From the NCBI RefSeq assembly GCF_004402485.1, contig NZ_SOFG01000018.1, forward strand, positions 102,825 through 166,824: DNA of 64,000 bases, given 5' to 3'. The notes under the pieces were generated by a model that saw only the letters and a list, made by a program, of their open reading frames with translations, was not told where the DNA came from and did not search any database. Below are positions 9,513 through 18,376 of the stretch, in pieces (within the stretch, counting starts at the first letter, position 1; each line of letters opens with the position of its first letter). The stretch is from Cryobacterium algoricola (GTDB lineage: Bacteria > Actinomycetota > Actinomycetes > Actinomycetales > Microbacteriaceae). Both the position numbers and the translations under genes were made by a program.

Positions 9513-9585
9513 TGCCCCATTCTCGCAAGCCCGGTCGGCTCCGAATCACCAGGTTTTCTCCGGGAGTGCGGCAAAGCCGACAAAT

Positions 9586-9622
9586 CCGCGGGTTTTGCCG
9601 TCAATCCCCGCAAAACCCGGGG
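9586..9622. repeat. Hairpin in the divergent add / helicase-like intergenic region
   Basis: Arms 9586-9598 and 9610-9622 (core GGGTTTTGC / GCAAAACCC) pair at 12 of 13 positions around an 11-base loop. TGCGGC/GCCGCA segments further out (about 9567 and 9628) extend the symmetry. The position is upstream of both genes. Confidence 0.6.
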
Positions 9623-9664
9623 AGCCTGCCGCAGAACGGCGTTTTCCGGACTTAGGGTATCGGT

Positions 9665-12600
9665 GTGTGGCGCCTCGATAGAAAACAAGATGACGACGAC
9701 ATCCTGTCGGAAAACCCGGATGCTCCGTCAGGTGAGCCGCGGAACGCGGTCTCCCCGCAGACCGTGAGCCTCGGGGATCCCTCGGTCGTCGCGGGAAACA
9801 TCGCCGAGCCGGTCTGGAACCGGTGGCGCAGCGAACTCGCCGAGATCGGCGGGCGCTCCCCGCTGCTGCACTTCGCCGACGAGCCGCGCACCCGCATCGA
9901 ACTGAGCCAGGCCCACCCCGGAGGGCTCCCGCAGTTCATCATCGGTAAGTCCACCCTGCTCTCCAACCTCATCCGCGACGAGCTCGCGCTGCGCAACGCC
10001 CGCCTCGCGGCCGGCGAGATCACCCAGAAGGGCATCGAACTGCGCTCCATGCGCGGCATCGAATCGGTGCACCTCGGCATCGGCCTCGCCGAATGGCGTT
10101 TCGGCGACGTCGATTTCCTCGGCCCCGTCCTGCTCCGCCCGCTCGCGATCCGCCGTTACGGCCGTGACTTCGAGCTCAAGCTCAAGGGTCAGCCGTTCCT
10201 GAACCCCGAACTCGGCCGTGCCCTGCACGAACAGTTCCAGATCACCCTCGACGCCGACGCCTTCGTCGCGCTCGCCGTGACCAACGGCGCCTTCAAGCCG
10301 CAGCCCGTCATCGACCGGCTCCGCGGCCTCACCTCGCACCTGCCCTGGTTCAACGTCACCCCGCGCCTCGTCGCCTCCTCCTTCGCCGACGTCGGCCGGG
10401 CCATGAAAGCGGATGCCGCGCACCTCGAGCATCCGCTGCTCGACGCGATCGCGGGGAACCCCAGCGCCCGCCAGGCCATCGAGGGCGCGTACAACCCCGT
10501 CGTCCCGATCGGGCAGGACTCCCGACCGCCCGCGACCGACGTGCTGCTGCTCGACGCGGACCCCGAACAGGAGAACGTCGTCGCGCAGATCGCGGCAGGT
10601 AACTCCCTCGTCGTCAAGACCCTGCCCGGCACCGGCGGCACCCAGACGATCGTCAACGCGATCGGTTCCCTGATCTCCCAGCACAAGCGCGTGCTCGTCG
10701 TGAGCGCCCGCCGCTCGAGCCTCGACGGCATCAACCAGCGCCTCACTCAGGTCGGCCTCCCCGGCGTCGCCGTCACCCCGCGGCTGCTGCGCCGCGACCT
10801 GATCGCCTCGATCACCCGCAACGAGAAGGCCGTCCAGCCGATGGTCGGTGACGTCGACGACGCCCTCGTGCGCCTCCGCAAGGTGTTGCTCGACTACCGC
10901 GGCGCCCTCACCCGGCGCGACCCGGCCCTCGGCGTCTCCGTGCTCGACGCCCTCGGCGAACTCGCGAGACTCGCCCAGTTGTCCTCCCCGCCCTCGACGA
11001 CCGCCCGGCTCGAACGGCATGCGCTCGAACGCCTCGCCCAGAACCGGGCGACCGCGGCGCAGACGCTGATCAAGGCGGCCGCGCTCGGCCAGTTCCGCTA
11101 CGGGCCAGGCGACTCGCCCTGGTACGGGGCGTCCTTCGCTGTGCCGGCCGAGGCATCCGCTGCGCATCAGCTCGCCAAGCGGGTCAACCAGGTCGAGCTG
11201 CCTCGCCTGCTCGAGCGTGCCGCCGGCCTCGTCGGCCAGACCCGGCTGCGGCCCTTCGAGACCATCGCAGAGCTCGGCGTCTACCTGCGGCTGCTGCTCG
11301 ACATCCGCGACACCCTCGACAAGTTCCAGCCCGCCGTTTTCGATCGCTCGCTCACCGAACTGATTTCGGCGACGTCCGCCCGCCGCGACTCGCCGGACAT
11401 GACCGGGACCAGCCGCCGTCGCCTGCGCCGCCTCGCCGAGGAATACCTGCGGCCGGGCGTGCACGTCACTGACCTGAACGACAGCCTCCGGCGGATCCAG
11501 CAGCAGCGCACCCTGTGGCAGCGCTACGTCGTCGCGGGCGTGATGCCCGAGGTGCCGGTCGGGATCTCCGATGTGCACGTCGCGTACCAGCGCGTCTCCG
11601 AGGACCTCGCGGCCCTCGACATCCCGCTGCGCAACACCGGAACCAACCGTCAGCTCGCCATGCGGCCCGTCAAGGAGCTCATCTACACGATCTCCGGCCT
11701 CGCCGCCGAGAGCGAGGTGCTCGCAAACCTGCACGAGCGCACCGCGCTGCTCGCGACGCTGCGCGAACACAACCTCGACCCGCTGATGACCGACCTCGCC
11801 AAGCGGCACGTCTCCGAGGAGAACGTCGCCAACGAGCTCGAGCTCGCCTGGTGGCAGTCCGTGCTCGAGTCCATGCTCGGCGCGGACAAGGCGCTCCTCA
11901 ACGCGAACACCCAGGTGCTCGACCGGCTCGAGGCCGACTTCCGTCTCGTCGACGAGGCACACGCATCCACGACCGGGCAGCGCCTCGGCTGGCTCCTCGC
12001 CGAAACCTGGAAGATCGGCATCGTCGACTGGCCGGAGGAGGCCGACCGCCTCCGCCGCCTGCTGCGCGCAGACCGCGCGACCCCGAGCCGACTGAACAAG
12101 GCGGCCCCGCACCTCGGCCGCGTGCTCGCACCGGTCTGGCTCGCCTCGCCGTACGAGGTCTCCAAGCTCGACGACCAGCACTTCGACGCCGTGCTCCTCG
12201 TCGACGCCGGCGCGACGACCCTCGCCGAGAACGTCGGCGCGATCCGCCGCGGCAAGCAGATCGTGGCCTTCGGCGACCCCGTCACCCAGACGCCGTCCCC
12301 GTTCGAGACCGGCATCACGGATGCCGGCGGCGGCACGAACGCGAACGCGCGCGTCAGTCGCGTCAGCCTCGCCGACCGGGCCGAGCGCGAGACGAATGTC
12401 GACGCCCTGCACGCGGACTCCGCCCTCGCGCGCCTCGGCGAACTGCTGCCCACCCTCACCTTGACCCGCAGCTACCGGGCCGGCGGCGAGGACCTCACCG
12501 AACTCGTCAACCACCGCTTCTACGGCGGCCGCATCGACTCGCTCCCGTGGGCGGGCAGCTACCTCGGCCACGGCAGCCTCACCCTGAACTACGTCGCGGG

Positions 12601-13453
12601 CGGCCACGGCATGCCCGATGCCGACAGCGGAGCCGTCGAGAGTGTCGACGCCGAGGTGTCCAAGGTCGTCGACCTCGTGATGGACCACGCCGTCAAGCGC
12701 CCGCGCGAGTCTCTCATGGTGATCACCGCGAGCGCCCGCCACGCCGTGCGCGTGCATCAGGCCGTGCTGTCCGCGTTCTCGAAGCGCACCGACCTGGCCG
12801 ACTTCATCCTCAAGGACCGGGCCGAACCGTTCACCGTGCTCACCCTCGAGCAGGCCGTCGCGCAGAGCCGCGACCGGGTGATCTTCTCGATCGGCTACGG
12901 ACGCACCCCGCACGGGCGCCTGCTGACCAACTTCGGCTCGCTCGGCGAACCCGGCGGCGACCGCCTGCTCGCGATCGGCATGACCCGCGCCCGCCGCGCC
13001 ATGGACATCGTCTCCTGCTTCCGCCCCGCCGACATCGACGAGGACCGCCAGCGCCACGGCATCCTCGCCCTCGCCCAGGTGCTCACCGAGACCGAGGCCA
13101 GGCATAACGAGGCCCAGGTTCCCGATGCCACCGAGCCGATGCTCGTCGACCTCGCCCAGCGCCTCGAACGCCTCGGTCTCACCGTGACGCTCGGCCACCG
13201 CGGCAAGCTCGCCCTCGCCGGTTCGCACGCCGGTCGCGCCGTCGTCGTTGAAACGGATGCCGTCGTCGACCGGGCGAGTCTGCGCGAGTCCCTGAGGCTC
13301 CGGCCCGAGGTGCTGCGACGACTCGGCTGGCACTACCTGCGGGTGCACTCCTTTGAACTCTTCAGCAACCCGGACGCCGTCGCCACCCGCGTCGCCGGCC
13401 TCGTCGGCGTCACGGGCACGACCCCGCCGGCTGCGCAGCACCCGCTCGCGTGA
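9665..13453 (+). CDS. SF1 helicase-like protein with nuclease-like C-terminus, catalytic motifs degenerate
   Basis: 1262 residues from a GTG. The N-terminus resembles the DUF4011 region (motif around SPLLHF). Then come UvrD/SF1-type ATPase halves: the P-loop region at 320-328 reads LPGTGGTQT where active members have GKT, and Walker B at 840-849 reads FDAVLLVDAG where DEAS/DEAQ is expected. Later motifs survive in outline (RSYRAGGEDL, a TLEQAVAQSRDRVIF block, GMTRARRAMDIV). The last ~90 residues resemble the REase_MTES_1575 fold (LGWHYLRVHS), but the RID...E.DG active-site pattern is reduced to one Glu in VVVETDAV. The reading frame is intact and long, so it is maintained as protein. A small gene follows after 7 bp. 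Role unknown; DNA binding without catalysis is a possibility. Confidence 0.7.
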   Translation: MWRLDRKQDDDDILSENPDAPSGEPRNAVSPQTVSLGDPSVVAGNIAEPVWNRWRSELAEIGGRSPLLHFADEPRTRIELSQAHPGGLPQFIIGKSTLLSNLIRDELALRNARLAAGEITQKGIELRSMRGIESVHLGIGLAEWRFGDVDFLGPVLLRPLAIRRYGRDFELKLKGQPFLNPELGRALHEQFQITLDADAFVALAVTNGAFKPQPVIDRLRGLTSHLPWFNVTPRLVASSFADVGRAMKADAAHLEHPLLDAIAGNPSARQAIEGAYNPVVPIGQDSRPPATDVLLLDADPEQENVVAQIAAGNSLVVKTLPGTGGTQTIVNAIGSLISQHKRVLVVSARRSSLDGINQRLTQVGLPGVAVTPRLLRRDLIASITRNEKAVQPMVGDVDDALVRLRKVLLDYRGALTRRDPALGVSVLDALGELARLAQLSSPPSTTARLERHALERLAQNRATAAQTLIKAAALGQFRYGPGDSPWYGASFAVPAEASAAHQLAKRVNQVELPRLLERAAGLVGQTRLRPFETIAELGVYLRLLLDIRDTLDKFQPAVFDRSLTELISATSARRDSPDMTGTSRRRLRRLAEEYLRPGVHVTDLNDSLRRIQQQRTLWQRYVVAGVMPEVPVGISDVHVAYQRVSEDLAALDIPLRNTGTNRQLAMRPVKELIYTISGLAAESEVLANLHERTALLATLREHNLDPLMTDLAKRHVSEENVANELELAWWQSVLESMLGADKALLNANTQVLDRLEADFRLVDEAHASTTGQRLGWLLAETWKIGIVDWPEEADRLRRLLRADRATPSRLNKAAPHLGRVLAPVWLASPYEVSKLDDQHFDAVLLVDAGATTLAENVGAIRRGKQIVAFGDPVTQTPSPFETGITDAGGGTNANARVSRVSLADRAERETNVDALHADSALARLGELLPTLTLTRSYRAGGEDLTELVNHRFYGGRIDSLPWAGSYLGHGSLTLNYVAGGHGMPDADSGAVESVDAEVSKVVDLVMDHAVKRPRESLMVITASARHAVRVHQAVLSAFSKRTDLADFILKDRAEPFTVLTLEQAVAQSRDRVIFSIGYGRTPHGRLLTNFGSLGEPGGDRLLAIGMTRARRAMDIVSCFRPADIDEDRQRHGILALAQVLTETEARHNEAQVPDATEPMLVDLAQRLERLGLTVTLGHRGKLALAGSHAGRAVVVETDAVVDRASLRESLRLRPEVLRRLGWHYLRVHSFELFSNPDAVATRVAGLVGVTGTTPPAAQHPLA

Positions 13454-13460
13454 GTGTGTC

Positions 13461-13742
13461 GTGAGAGACACGGACGACTGGCTCGAGACTCCGCAGAGCG
13501 CCGCGGACCGGTCCCACGGACTCGACCCTGCAGATCCCGAGGCCGCGCCGCGCCAGTCGGTCGTGAAGGCCCGCGGCGGAGCCCGCCGGGCGCGCCTGAC
13601 GCCTGCGCCGGACACCGATCCGAATCCGCATCCGCCGGTCCTGCGCGAAGAGGGCGGCGTCGCACCGCACGTTGCCGGAACCGAGCCGTCACGGAGCGCG
13701 AACGAGGCCCAGCTGCGTCAGGACCGCCCGCCGCACTGGTGA
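13461..13742 (+). CDS. Small proline-rich conserved hypothetical protein
   Basis: 93 residues starting at a GTG 7 bp after the helicase-like stop, so probably co-transcribed. It is polar and disordered-looking, with an acidic start (RDTDDWLE), a Pro-rich middle (LTPAPDTDPNPHPP) and an end reading NEAQLRQDRPPHW. A similar C-terminal ending recurs, from memory, in small hypothetical proteins of Microbacteriaceae. No membrane segment or catalytic motif. Function unknown; its constant position suggests a partner of the large protein. Confidence 0.6.
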   Translation: MRDTDDWLETPQSAADRSHGLDPADPEAAPRQSVVKARGGARRARLTPAPDTDPNPHPPVLREEGGVAPHVAGTEPSRSANEAQLRQDRPPHW

Positions 13743-13794
13743 CCCGCGCCCGGCATCCGCCGTCGCGTGCGTGCGTGCCGGCACGGCCGGAGAG

Positions 13795-14229
13795 CTACCT
13801 CGGGGACTGACCGGAGCCGGGCTTGGCGGCGTCCGCGGCGAGGAGGTCACGGATCTGGGTGAGCAGGTCGAGCTCGGTCGCGGGAATGGTGGCGTCCTTC
13901 GGCGGCAGACCGGCCGCACGGCGGCGCTCCTGCGCCTCCTTGAGTTTGTTGAGCGGCATCACGAACACGAAGTACACGACGGCGGCGACGAGGAGGAAAT
14001 TGATGATCGCCGCGAGCACGAGGCCGAAGGACAGTTTCGCATCCCCCGGCAGGGTGACGACCATGGAATTGGCGAGGCTGTCGGACTTGAAGATCGCCGC
14101 GATCAGCGGGTTGAAGATGCCGGTGACGATGGCGTTGACGACGGCCGTGAACGCCGCGCCGATGACGACCGCGACCGCGAGTTCGATCACGTTGCCGCGC
14201 ATGATGAATTCCTTGAAGCCCTGGATCAT
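13795..14229 (-). CDS. mscL: Large-conductance mechanosensitive channel MscL
   Basis: 144 residues. The amphipathic N-terminus FKEFIMRGNVIELAVAV precedes TM1; TM2 is near residues 70-92 (LAAIINFLLVAAVVYFVFV) and a charged cytoplasmic helix follows. This is the MscL plan of an osmotic safety valve. The start is fixed by AGGAGAATCCC before the ATG. The gene is 10 bp downstream of the FmdB-like gene, so they are probably one transcript. Confidence 0.95.
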   Translation of the reverse strand: MIQGFKEFIMRGNVIELAVAVVIGAAFTAVVNAIVTGIFNPLIAAIFKSDSLANSMVVTLPGDAKLSFGLVLAAIINFLLVAAVVYFVFVMPLNKLKEAQERRRAAGLPPKDATIPATELDLLTQIRDLLAADAAKPGSGQSPR

Positions 14230-14239
14230 GGGGATTCTC

Positions 14240-14653
14240 CTAAGATTTCGCGGGCGATGCCGCGCTCGTGGTTGACGGGGTGCTTGATGACGAAGGTGAG
14301 GATGACGACGACGAGCCGGCGGATGCCCCGCCCGACTTCTCGGAGGACCCGGACGGCTTCTTCTCCGCCTTCTCGGCCTTCTTGGGCTTGTCCGAACCCG
14401 TGTCGCCGTGTGAGGCGGTGTCCGCGTGCGACTTCGCGTGCTTCTTCGGGTGTGCCTGCAGGGCCGCCTTCGCGTCCGAGCGGGAGTCGTTCTGGTAGAA
14501 GCCCGATCCGGTGAAGCTCACGCCGATTGAGGAGAACACCTTGCGCAGCTTGCCGCCGCACTTCGGGCAGACGGTCAGCGTGTCGTCGGTGAAGGCTTGC
14601 TGGATGTCGAACGCGGTGTCGCACTCGGTGCAACGGTAGGAATAGGTAGGCAC
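14240..14653 (-). CDS. FmdB-family zinc-ribbon protein
   Basis: 137 residues, GTG start behind GGAG. The N-terminal MPTYSYRCTECD and CPKCGGKL (about residues 8-39) form the two CxxC knuckles of the FmdB/CxxC_CxxC_SSSS zinc ribbon. The rest is a long low-complexity Lys/Ser-rich tail, unusual for the ~80-110-residue family and probably disordered. Proposed regulatory protein; the exact role is unknown. It sits between mscL and 5-FCL as in other actinobacteria. Confidence 0.85.
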   Translation of the reverse strand: MPTYSYRCTECDTAFDIQQAFTDDTLTVCPKCGGKLRKVFSSIGVSFTGSGFYQNDSRSDAKAALQAHPKKHAKSHADTASHGDTGSDKPKKAEKAEKKPSGSSEKSGGASAGSSSSSSPSSSSTPSTTSAASPAKS

Positions 14654-14727
14654 TGAAACTCCGGCTGTGGGAACCCGGCGCGCGCCGGGATCCCCGATTG
14701 AAATAGGTGAAATTGAGGGTGGATGGA

Positions 14728-15306
14728 TTAGAAGGTGATGATGCGCGTGGGCGTGACCAGGCCGTCGACGGGCTGGTCGTGCACTTCACGCGGAACGGAG
14801 TCGACGTACTCGTTGTCGAAGACTACGGCGTAGACCGGGGGGCATTTCTCCATCGACCCGAGCGTCTTGTCGTAGTAGCCGCGACCCCAGCCCATGCGCA
14901 GCCCGGTCGCGTCGACGGCGGCGGCGGGGACGATGATCAGGTCGACGTCGTTGATCGCGATCGGCCCGAGCAGACTGCCCGCGGGCTCCGGCATCCCGGA
15001 GACTCCGGGGAACTCCGTCTGGTCCTCGCCGACGGTCCAGTCGAGCAGGCCGTCGTCACGGGAGACCGGGAAGAGCACCCGGATGCCCTGGGCCTCGGCC
15101 CAGTTCACGAACGGCCGGGTATTGGGTTCGTTCCTGGCCGAGAGGTAGCACGAGATGGAGCGCGCACTGAGGTCGAGCACGATGCTCTGCAGGTTCGCGG
15201 TGAAGCCCGCGGTGGCGGCATCCGTCTCGACAGAAGTCATGTTCTGCCGACGCTCACGCAGTTCGGCGCGGAGCGCCCGCTTTCGGTGAACGATCTCGGA
15301 GTCCAT
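14728..15306 (-). CDS. 5-formyltetrahydrofolate cyclo-ligase
   Basis: 192 residues from the ATG at 15306, chosen because AGGA lies 8 bases upstream; an ATG three codons earlier (15315) is possible. It converts 5-formyl-THF to 5,10-methenyl-THF using ATP. The C-terminal GWGRGYYDKTL motif is the ATP/substrate signature, and the N-terminal Lys/Arg-rich helix (HRKRALRAELRERR) is typical. Divergent from galU with a 34-bp gap, so the promoters overlap. Confidence 0.9.
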   Translation of the reverse strand: MDSEIVHRKRALRAELRERRQNMTSVETDAATAGFTANLQSIVLDLSARSISCYLSARNEPNTRPFVNWAEAQGIRVLFPVSRDDGLLDWTVGEDQTEFPGVSGMPEPAGSLLGPIAINDVDLIIVPAAAVDATGLRMGWGRGYYDKTLGSMEKCPPVYAVVFDNEYVDSVPREVHDQPVDGLVTPTRIITF

Positions 15307-15340
15307 ATAAGTCATCCTAGATGCCGATAACGTAGGGGCC

Positions 15341-16234
15341 ATGGGTACTCGCATCACGAAAGCCGTCATTCCCGTCGCTGGTCTGGGAACTCGCTTCCTT
15401 CCGGCCACGAAAGCAATGCCGAAGGAAATGCTCCCCGTCGTCGACAAACCGGCGATCCAGTACGTCGTCGAAGAGGCCGTCGCCGCCGGGCTAAACGACG
15501 TTCTGATGATCACCGGGCGCAACAAGAACGCACTGGAGAACCACTTCGACCGGATGACCGAGCTCGAGGACGTGCTGATCCAGAAGGGCGACAAGGACCG
15601 CCTCGCCAAGGTGCAGTTCGCGACCGACCTCGCCGACATCCACTACGTGCGCCAGGGGGACCCGCTCGGCCTCGGCCACGCCGTGCTCCGCGCGAAGATG
15701 CACGTCGGCAACGAGGCCTTCGCCGTGCTCCTCGGCGACGACATCATCGACGCCCGCGACCCGCTGCTCGAGAAGATGCTCACCGAGCAGGTCGAGCGCA
15801 ACACGAGCGTCATCGCGCTCATGGAGGTGGAGCCCTCGCAGATCCACCTCTACGGCTGCGCCGCCGTCGAACCGACCGATGACCCCGACGTTGTGCGCAT
15901 CACCGGCCTGGTCGAGAAGCCCGCAGAAGCGGATGCCCCGTCGAACCTCGCCATCATCGGCCGGTATGTGCTGCGTCCCTCGGTCTTCGGCGTGCTCGAG
16001 CACACCGAGCCGGGCAAGGGCAACGAGATCCAGCTGACCGACGCCCTGCAGGAAATGGCCGCGAACCCCGAGAGCACGGGCGGCGTCTACGGCGTCATCT
16101 TCCGCGGCCGCCGTTATGACACCGGCGACCGGCTCGACTACATCAAGGCCATCGTGCAGCTCGCCGTCGACCGGGACGATCTCGGTCCGGACCTGCGTCC
16201 GTGGCTCAAGGGATTCGCCGCCACCCTCAGCTGA
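15341..16234 (+). CDS. galU: UTP--glucose-1-phosphate uridylyltransferase
   Basis: 297 residues. It makes UDP-glucose for cell-envelope polysaccharides and trehalose. The nucleotide-binding VAGLGTRFLPATKAMPKEML at residues 10-29, the Lys in DKPAIQYVVEEA and the GLVEKP loop near 186 are GalU hallmarks; length is normal. First gene of a rightward set with the acetyltransferase and the membrane protein. In mycobacteria a moeA/glp gene lies between galU and rimJ; it is absent here. Confidence 0.95.
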   Translation: MGTRITKAVIPVAGLGTRFLPATKAMPKEMLPVVDKPAIQYVVEEAVAAGLNDVLMITGRNKNALENHFDRMTELEDVLIQKGDKDRLAKVQFATDLADIHYVRQGDPLGLGHAVLRAKMHVGNEAFAVLLGDDIIDARDPLLEKMLTEQVERNTSVIALMEVEPSQIHLYGCAAVEPTDDPDVVRITGLVEKPAEADAPSNLAIIGRYVLRPSVFGVLEHTEPGKGNEIQLTDALQEMAANPESTGGVYGVIFRGRRYDTGDRLDYIKAIVQLAVDRDDLGPDLRPWLKGFAATLS

Positions 16235-16288
16235 TCCGGGTGACTACAGTGGGGGAACACCAGTTGAATCCGAGTAGACAGGCAGGCT

Positions 16289-16948
16289 GTGGCGATCGCG
16301 ATTCCGACGCTTTTCGACGGTGATGTGACGTTGCGTCCCATCCGGCTGCGCGATGACAAGAACCTCGAGCGGTCCCTGATGGAGAACCGCGGCTGGTTGC
16401 GCGCCTGGGAGGCGACCAGCCCGTACGCGCCGATGTCGTTCGACACCCGGGCGAGCATCCGCAGCCTGCTCGCGCACTCGCGCACGGGGAACGGCCTGCC
16501 GTTCGTGATCGAATTCCAGGGCCAGCTGGCCGGACAGCTCAACGTCTCGTCGATCAGCTGGGGTTCGCTGTCGAGCGCGACGATCGGGTACTGGGTCGCC
16601 GAGGAGTTCGCCGGTCGTTCGATCACCCCGATCGCCGTTGCCCTCGCGACCGACTACTGTTTCGGGCAGCTCGGGCTGCACCGGATGGAGATCTGCATCC
16701 GGCCGGAGAACGGTCCCTCCCTCCGGGTCGTCGAGAAGCTCGGCTTCCGCTACGAGGGTCTGCGCCGTCGCTACATCCACATCAACGGCGACTGGCGTGA
16801 CCACTTCTGCTTCGCCCTCGTGGCCGAGGAAGTGCGCCAGGGCGTGCTGCGCCGCTGGCGTGACGGGGCGGCTCCCGTCGACGCCGCGGCGGTGACCCCG
16901 GCCGACCGGGCCGCGGCCGCGCATCCGCTCGGGGTTGCCGAGTACTGA
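16289..16948 (+). CDS. GNAT acetyltransferase, RimJ/RimL-like
   Basis: 219 residues, GTG start. GNAT fold of the RimJ/RimL subfamily: LRPIRLRDDKNLE near the start, the beta-4/acetyl-CoA region (IGYWVAEEFAGRSI) near 92-105, and ENGPSLRVVEKLGFRYEG near 135-152 as the conserved C-terminal signature. Probable N-terminal protein acetyltransferase; the substrate is not known. It lies between galU and the GlpR-like gene, the order seen around Rv0993-Rv0996 of M. tuberculosis (family knowledge from memory). Confidence 0.85.
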   Translation: MAIAIPTLFDGDVTLRPIRLRDDKNLERSLMENRGWLRAWEATSPYAPMSFDTRASIRSLLAHSRTGNGLPFVIEFQGQLAGQLNVSSISWGSLSSATIGYWVAEEFAGRSITPIAVALATDYCFGQLGLHRMEICIRPENGPSLRVVEKLGFRYEGLRRRYIHINGDWRDHFCFALVAEEVRQGVLRRWRDGAAPVDAAAVTPADRAAAAHPLGVAEY

Positions 16949-16956
16949 GCGCCACA

Positions 16957-17002
16957 CGACGACTCGCGCGAAAAGAATCGCCGATTCTTCGGCGAGTCGT
17001 CG
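16957..17002. repeat. Palindrome between rimJ-like and membrane-protein genes
   Basis: CGACGACTCGC (16957-16967) and GCGAGTCGTCG (16992-17002) are perfect inverse arms. GAATCG/CGATTC (16975-16980 / 16982-16987) forms an inner stem. It lies 8 bp after a stop, between two genes in the same direction. Confidence 0.75.
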
Positions 17003-17057
17003 GACACACCCCGTCTAATCAGCGCCGGAACGGCCCCGGACTCATACCGTAGGGAGC

Positions 17058-18167
17058 ATGAGTAGCGAGGTCTTGGGTGGGGGAGTCATGGTGGGGGTCG
17101 CCGCCGTGCTCTGGGTGGCCTATCTGATGCCGACCTGGACCCGACGACGTCAGTACCTCACCACGGAACGCAATGCGGTTCGGCTGCAGCAAACCATGCG
17201 CATCCTCGCGGAGACGTCCGAGATTCCGCAGGAGGTGCGTCTCGAGGCGAGCGCCCGCACCGTCGTGACGCAGCAGAAGCTGCTTGCGCAGGCCGAAGAG
17301 GACGCCCGCGTCGAAGCGAAGGCCGTGATGGCTGCCGCGACGTCCGCCCGTCGCGCGGTCGCCGCCCGGGCCGCCGCGGAACGTGCAGCAGCCCTGCGCC
17401 TCGCCGCGGAGCAGGCCGCAGCCCAGCGCGCCGCCCAGGCCACCGTCGCCGGGCACGCAGCGGCCAGGAGCCGCCGCGTGCGCCGCCTTCGTGCCATCGC
17501 GACCCTCATGCTCCTCGGCGCCCTCGTGGCGCTCACCCTCGGCCTCGTGACCCTGGTCACCGGCGGCTCGGCCGTCCTCCTCGCCGTGGGCGCCGCCTCC
17601 GGCCTCCTCGCGTTCGGCACCCTCAACCGTCTGGCCCGCACCAGTGCGCACGCCAGGGCCCGGTCCGTCGCCGCGGGGCCGGCCGTCGCCGAAGCTCGAT
17701 CCCGGCCGCTCGTCGGGCAGGACTTCGAACCCGTGCAGCTCGAGGAAACCCCCGTTCCCGTGCAGACCTGGACGCCTCGGCCGCTTCCCCGGCCCCTGCA
17801 CCTCGCCCCCGGCACGGTCGCCCAGGCCGCCATGGCCTCAGTGGATGCCGCCGCGCAGCTCCGCCGGGCCGCCGCGGAGGCCGAGGTGGCCCGCCGCGCC
17901 GAGCAGCTGCAGGTCGCGGTCACGCCGCTCCGGCACACCGGGACGATCTTCGCGCAGGGCAGCAACGCGGGCGGCAACCTGGGCAGCAACGTCGGAAGCA
18001 ACGCGGGTACGGCGTCGGTCACGAGGACCGGGCCGGTCGCAGTCGGGGGCGCAGGCAAGGCCGCCGCGCCGGTCAGCCGGTTCGCGTCGATGGGCATCGT
18101 CGGCGAGACCGAGCCGGGCATGACCGACCTCGACGCCGTCCTCCGTCGTCGCCGCGCCGCCGGTTAG
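17058..18167 (+). CDS. Conserved membrane protein, Rv0996/GlpR-like
   Basis: 369 residues. TM helix at residues 8-24 (VMVGVAAVLWVAYLMP), then basic TWTRRRQY, a long Ala/Arg/Glu coiled-coil-like stretch to ~150, two hydrophobic segments (~155-190), and a long disordered tail with GSNAG-type repeats ending in LDAVLRRRRAAG. N-terminal pattern and position after galU and rimJ match the actinobacterial family of Rv0996, recently tied to cell division in corynebacteria as GlpR, receptor of the MoeA-like Glp. That link rests on synteny and topology, not alignment. The partner gene is missing from this locus. A tRNA follows. Confidence 0.6.
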   Translation: MSSEVLGGGVMVGVAAVLWVAYLMPTWTRRRQYLTTERNAVRLQQTMRILAETSEIPQEVRLEASARTVVTQQKLLAQAEEDARVEAKAVMAAATSARRAVAARAAAERAAALRLAAEQAAAQRAAQATVAGHAAARSRRVRRLRAIATLMLLGALVALTLGLVTLVTGGSAVLLAVGAASGLLAFGTLNRLARTSAHARARSVAAGPAVAEARSRPLVGQDFEPVQLEETPVPVQTWTPRPLPRPLHLAPGTVAQAAMASVDAAAQLRRAAAEAEVARRAEQLQVAVTPLRHTGTIFAQGSNAGGNLGSNVGSNAGTASVTRTGPVAVGGAGKAAAPVSRFASMGIVGETEPGMTDLDAVLRRRRAAG

Positions 18168-18263
18168 ACACTCGCGGACGCGTCCGGAGTGCGCCGGGAT
18201 TCCGCCGAGCGCGGGGTGTGCTCAGCACGAGGCCCAACGCGTGATATTCTTCATAAGCGGTTG

Positions 18264-18336
18264 GGGGCTATGGCGCAGTTGGTAGCGCGTCTCGTTCGCA
18301 ATGAGAAGGTCAGGAGTTCGAATCTCCTTAGCTCCA
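18264..18336 (+). tRNA. tRNA-Ala (anticodon CGC)
   Basis: A 73-base cloverleaf: acceptor GGGGCTA pairs with TAGCTCC, the anticodon stem TCTCG/TGAGA encloses the loop TTCGCAA, and the T-arm is AGGAG-TTCGAAT-CTCCT. CGC reads the Ala codon GCG, frequent in this genome. The 3' CCA is only partly encoded (discriminator A then CC, then G). Confidence 0.97.
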
Positions 18337-18349
18337 CCGGCAAGACAGC

Positions 18350-18376
18350 AGGACCGTGGCCCAGTGCCGCGGTCCT
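18350..18376 (+). terminator. Hairpin terminator after tRNA-Ala
   Basis: AGGACCG (18350-18356) pairs with CGGTCCT (18370-18376), with an inner GG/CC pair, 14 bases after the tRNA and followed by a T-containing stretch. Confidence 0.65.

Noticed and set aside
9728..13615. A 1295-codon minus-strand frame opposite the helicase-like gene
   Set aside because: Same shadow effect; no start signal and no recognisable fold, while the plus strand shows helicase motifs.
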